A stretch of 64,000 nucleotides of DNA from JBBRWO01 sp964388455. GTDB taxonomy: Bacteria > Actinomycetota > Coriobacteriia > Anaerosomatales > JAAXUF01. Of the stretch, positions 62,069 to 64,000 are shown piece by piece. Each line of letters begins with the position of its first letter. Position 1 is the stretch's first letter. The DNA is taken from assembly GCA_964388455.1 (NCBI GenBank), contig CAYMAN010000011.1:1-64000 (forward strand), given 5' to 3'. Under the pieces are notes generated by a model. It had not been told where the DNA came from, ran no database searches, and was given only the letters and a program-made list of their open reading frames with translations. A program made the translations under genes and the position numbers.

Positions 62069-62098
62069 TTGTCCGCATTCGTCGCGCTGTGGTAGAAT
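62069..62098 (+). promoter_or_regulatory. Promoter of rimP-nusA-ylxR
   Basis: TTGTCC (62069-62074), an 18-base spacer ending in TGG, and TAGAAT (62093-62098): a well-formed extended -10 promoter. Confidence 0.65.
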
Positions 62099-62132
62099 CA
62101 CGCCTGCACTACGAAACATGCCGTCTCGCACG

Positions 62133-62160
62133 AGAAGTGGGCTTATGCTCGCTTCTTTTG
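62133..62160 (+). terminator. Attenuator-like hairpin in the rimP-nusA leader
   Basis: A 10-bp stem (62133-62142 and 62147-62156, two G:U pairs) with loop TTAT is followed by TTTTG, the only hairpin here with a U-tract. It lies between the promoter and the rimP ribosome site, so it can stop transcription before the operon. Confidence 0.55.
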
Positions 62161-62185
62161 TTCTGTGGACAAGGAGGTTACAGGA

Positions 62186-62671
62186 ATGCTGATGAAGAAC
62201 GTCGCTGCCCGTCTCGCTGAGCTGCTTGAGCCGCACGCCGAGGAGCACGGCTTCGAGTTGGTCGCCGTCGAACAGACCGGCGGTCATGGCACTCCCGTCA
62301 TCCGCGTCATGCTGGACAGGCCTGACGGTGTGACGCTTGATGCGGTCGCATCGGCAAACGAGTGGGTCTCTGCAGTGCTCGATGCTGAGGACCCGTTCGA
62401 TAAGCCCTACACGCTTGAGGTTTCCTCTCCCGGCGTGGATCGACCGCTCGTCAAGCGCGCGGACTTCGTCCGGTTTTCCGGCGAGACCGTGAACCTGAAG
62501 GTCCAGAACGCCGAGAAGCGCAAATCGTGGACAGGTGTGCTGGTTGGAATGGAAAACGACGACGTCGTCATCGACGTCGAGGAACAGCGCGTGCTCGTTC
62601 CGTACGAGAACATCCTGAAGGCACGCATCAAGGGTGTCGTCGACTTCGGCAAGGGAAGGGGAGCAGAGTAG
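62186..62671 (+). CDS. rimP: Ribosome maturation factor RimP
   Basis: Helps assemble the 30S subunit. ELVAVEQTGGHGTPVIRVMLDRPDGVTLD, YTLEVSSPGVDRPL and the C-terminal SH3-like part are typical. ATG 62186 has AAGGAGGT seven bases upstream. 161 residues. Starts a conserved rimP-nusA-ylxR operon. Confidence 0.94.
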   Translation: MLMKNVAARLAELLEPHAEEHGFELVAVEQTGGHGTPVIRVMLDRPDGVTLDAVASANEWVSAVLDAEDPFDKPYTLEVSSPGVDRPLVKRADFVRFSGETVNLKVQNAEKRKSWTGVLVGMENDDVVIDVEEQRVLVPYENILKARIKGVVDFGKGRGAE

Positions 62672-62672
62672 A

Positions 62673-63824
62673 ATGAGCTCCGATCTGATGGATGCACTTC
62701 GCCAGCTCGCACGCGAGAAGGCGATCGATGAGTATGAGATGCTGGACCGGCTGGAGCAGTCCCTCGCTACCACCTATCAGCGAATTCTCGACTTGGAGAA
62801 CCCGACGCGGGTGACTATCGACCGCGAGACGGGTCATATCTACGTCTACGAGCTCGTTCCGCAGGGTGAGTGGGACGAGGAGGCTGGCGAGACTCCTGTG
62901 TATGACGAGAGAGACGTCACGCCTGCCGATGTCTCCCGTATCGCTGCGCAGAGCGCCAAGAACGTCATCTCTTCGATCATCCGTGACGCTGAGCGTGAGA
63001 AGATCTTCGATGAGTACGCGGACCGCATCGGCGAGAGCGTCACCGGCACCGTGCAGCAGAGCGACAGCCGCTACACCCTCATCAAGCTCCGCGAGGGCGT
63101 CGAGGCGCTCCTGCCGCCGTCCGAGCAGCCCAACAACGAGCGCTACGACCACAACCAGCGCATCAAGGCGTACATCATCGACGTCCGCAAGACCTCGAAC
63201 GAGCCGTCCATTGTCGTATCCCGTACCCACCCCGGCCTCATCCGCCGCCTCTTCGAGATCGAGGTGCCCGAGGTCTACGACGGCATCGTCGAGATCAAGA
63301 GCGTGGCTCGTGAGCCTGGCCTGCGCAGCAAGGTAGCCGTTTCGAGCCGCGAGGGCGGTCTCGATCCTGTCGGTGCCTGCGTCGGTCCCAAGGGCAGTCG
63401 TGTACGTATGGTCGTCAGCGAGCTTCGTGGCGAGCGTATCGACGTCGTGCCGTGGAACGAGGATCCCGCTACCTACGTCGCCAACGCACTGTCGCCGGCG
63501 AAGGTCGACCGTGTTCTCGTGGAGGAGGACGGTCACACTGCGACCGTCATCGTTCCCGACGACCAGCTGTCTCTCGCTATCGGCAAGGAAGGGCAGAACG
63601 CCCGCCTCGCCGCCAAGCTCACCGGCTGGCGGATCGACATCAAGAGCTCAACCATGGCGGCCCAGCAGGGCATCGTCATTCCTGCCGCGTCGGAGTCTTC
63701 GGCGTCCGAGTCCTATGACGGTCGTTGTGTTGCAGTCGCTGCAACCGGCGTGCGTTGCCGCAATCAGGCACGCCCCGGCAGCTTCTACTGCGGTATTCAC
63801 GACAAGGAGGCTGCCGCCGAGTGA
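62673..63824 (+). CDS. nusA: Transcription factor NusA with C-terminal Cys/His tail
   Basis: RNA polymerase-bound factor for pausing, termination and antitermination. N-terminal domain (1-125), S1 domain (about 133-200, SVTGTVQQSDSRYTLIKL), then two KH domains with DPVGACVGPKGSRV and LAIGKEGQNARLAAKLTGW. After KH2, residues 350-376 carry Cys352, Cys362, Cys373 and His376 in a context (GVRCRNQARPGSFYCGIH) like a small zinc knuckle not usual for NusA. ATG 62673 with AGGGGAG nine bases upstream; 383 residues. Confidence 0.93.
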   Translation: MSSDLMDALRQLAREKAIDEYEMLDRLEQSLATTYQRILDLENPTRVTIDRETGHIYVYELVPQGEWDEEAGETPVYDERDVTPADVSRIAAQSAKNVISSIIRDAEREKIFDEYADRIGESVTGTVQQSDSRYTLIKLREGVEALLPPSEQPNNERYDHNQRIKAYIIDVRKTSNEPSIVVSRTHPGLIRRLFEIEVPEVYDGIVEIKSVAREPGLRSKVAVSSREGGLDPVGACVGPKGSRVRMVVSELRGERIDVVPWNEDPATYVANALSPAKVDRVLVEEDGHTATVIVPDDQLSLAIGKEGQNARLAAKLTGWRIDIKSSTMAAQQGIVIPAASESSASESYDGRCVAVAATGVRCRNQARPGSFYCGIHDKEAAAE

Positions 63825-64000
63825 TGAAGCCGCGCAAGGTATCCAACCGCACGTGCATCGCCTGCCGCGCTTCGGACGAGAAGCGTTGGTTCGTGCGGAT
63901 CGTGCGTACGCCTGACGGCCACGTGGTCGTCGATCCTTCGGGCAAGGCGAACGGACGAGGAGCGTACCTGTGTGCGAAACCTGAGTGCTTCGATGTGGCC
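63824..64000 (+). CDS. YlxR/RnpM family RNA-binding protein, N-terminal part (cut by window end)
   Basis: First 59 codons only. The start KPRKVSNRTCIACRA and later GRGAYLC are diagnostic of YlxR, which sits between nusA and infB in most bacteria; in Bacillus and Fusobacterium relatives it binds RNase P RNA. ATG 63824 overlaps the nusA stop (TGATG), and GTG 63821 is an alternative. The rest, and infB, should follow outside the window. Confidence 0.93.
   Translation, partial: MKPRKVSNRTCIACRASDEKRWFVRIVRTPDGHVVVDPSGKANGRGAYLCAKPECFDVA

Noticed and set aside
1..64000. Search for tRNA, rRNA, tmRNA, SRP RNA, CRISPR or insertion sequences
   Set aside because: Gaps between genes are all under 300 bases and show none of the conserved arms, regularly spaced repeats or terminal inverted repeats.

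Overview
The window is about 64 kb of dense, high-GC chromosomal backbone in which nearly every gene is on the + strand; only a FmdB-type zinc-ribbon gene and rpmB are on the - strand. The gene set suggests an early-branching, probably anaerobic Actinomycetota (Coriobacteriia or a relative). Actinobacterial signs are a WhiG/FliA-type sigma factor next to xerC and rpsB, a small coiled-coil gene beside DUF177 and rpmF as in mycobacterial SepIVA loci, and many GTG/TTG starts. Less typical of the phylum and more Firmicutes-like are TrmFO, FabK, GlpX, FakA/DegV, ThiT and an ADP-forming acyl-CoA synthetase. This placement is inferred from gene content and was not tested with a tree.

Layout. 1-7 kb: end of metK, priA, then def-fmt-rsmB and glpX. 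7-11 kb: fmdB-like gene (-), a membrane PASTA protein with a degenerate amidase domain, an M23 peptidase, a TPP riboswitch controlling thiT-thiN, and rpmB (-). 11.6-18 kb: DUF1858, Asp23, fakA, degV, recG, rsmD, coaD. 18-22.5 kb: a coiled-coil gene, DUF177, rpmF, an ADP-forming acyl-CoA synthetase and a P-loop/DRTGG protein. 22.5-30 kb: phospholipid and type II fatty-acid synthesis (plsX, fabH, fabK, fabD, fabG, acpP, an NMO-type flavoenzyme, fabF). 30-41 kb: rnc-smc-ftsY-lepB-ffh, then rpsP-khpA-rimM-trmD-lepB and rplS. 40-48 kb: rnhB, yraN, comM, dprA, trmFO, xerC, sigma factor, response regulator. 48-57 kb: rpsB-tsf, pyrH-frr-uppS-cdsA-dxr-rseP-ispG. 57-64 kb: a DUF485-like gene, an acetate-type sodium symporter, a UspA protein, a lone Rossmann protein, proS, and rimP-nusA-ylxR, which runs off the right end.

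The genes work mainly in translation (ribosomal proteins, modification enzymes, factors, proS), co-translational export (SRP, its receptor, two signal peptidases), envelope and lipid supply (FAS II, PlsX, UppS, CdsA, Dxr, IspG, M23 and PASTA proteins) and DNA processing. Many neighbours overlap by ATGA or GTGA and are probably translationally coupled. Promoters of the extended -10 type (TGn before the hexamer) and perfect hairpins of 10-18 bp, mostly without U-tracts, mark transcription-unit borders.

I found no prophage, transposon, CRISPR array, tRNA or rRNA, no gene-free stretch over 300 bases, and no clear new defence or mobile system. The most interesting points are domain oddities in otherwise ordinary genes: a zinc-ligand-less amidase fused to PASTA repeats, a helix-turn-helix-like insert in the site-2 protease, a Cys/His tail on NusA, a receiver plus zinc-ribbon protein beside WhiG, and an attenuator-like hairpin in front of rimP-nusA.
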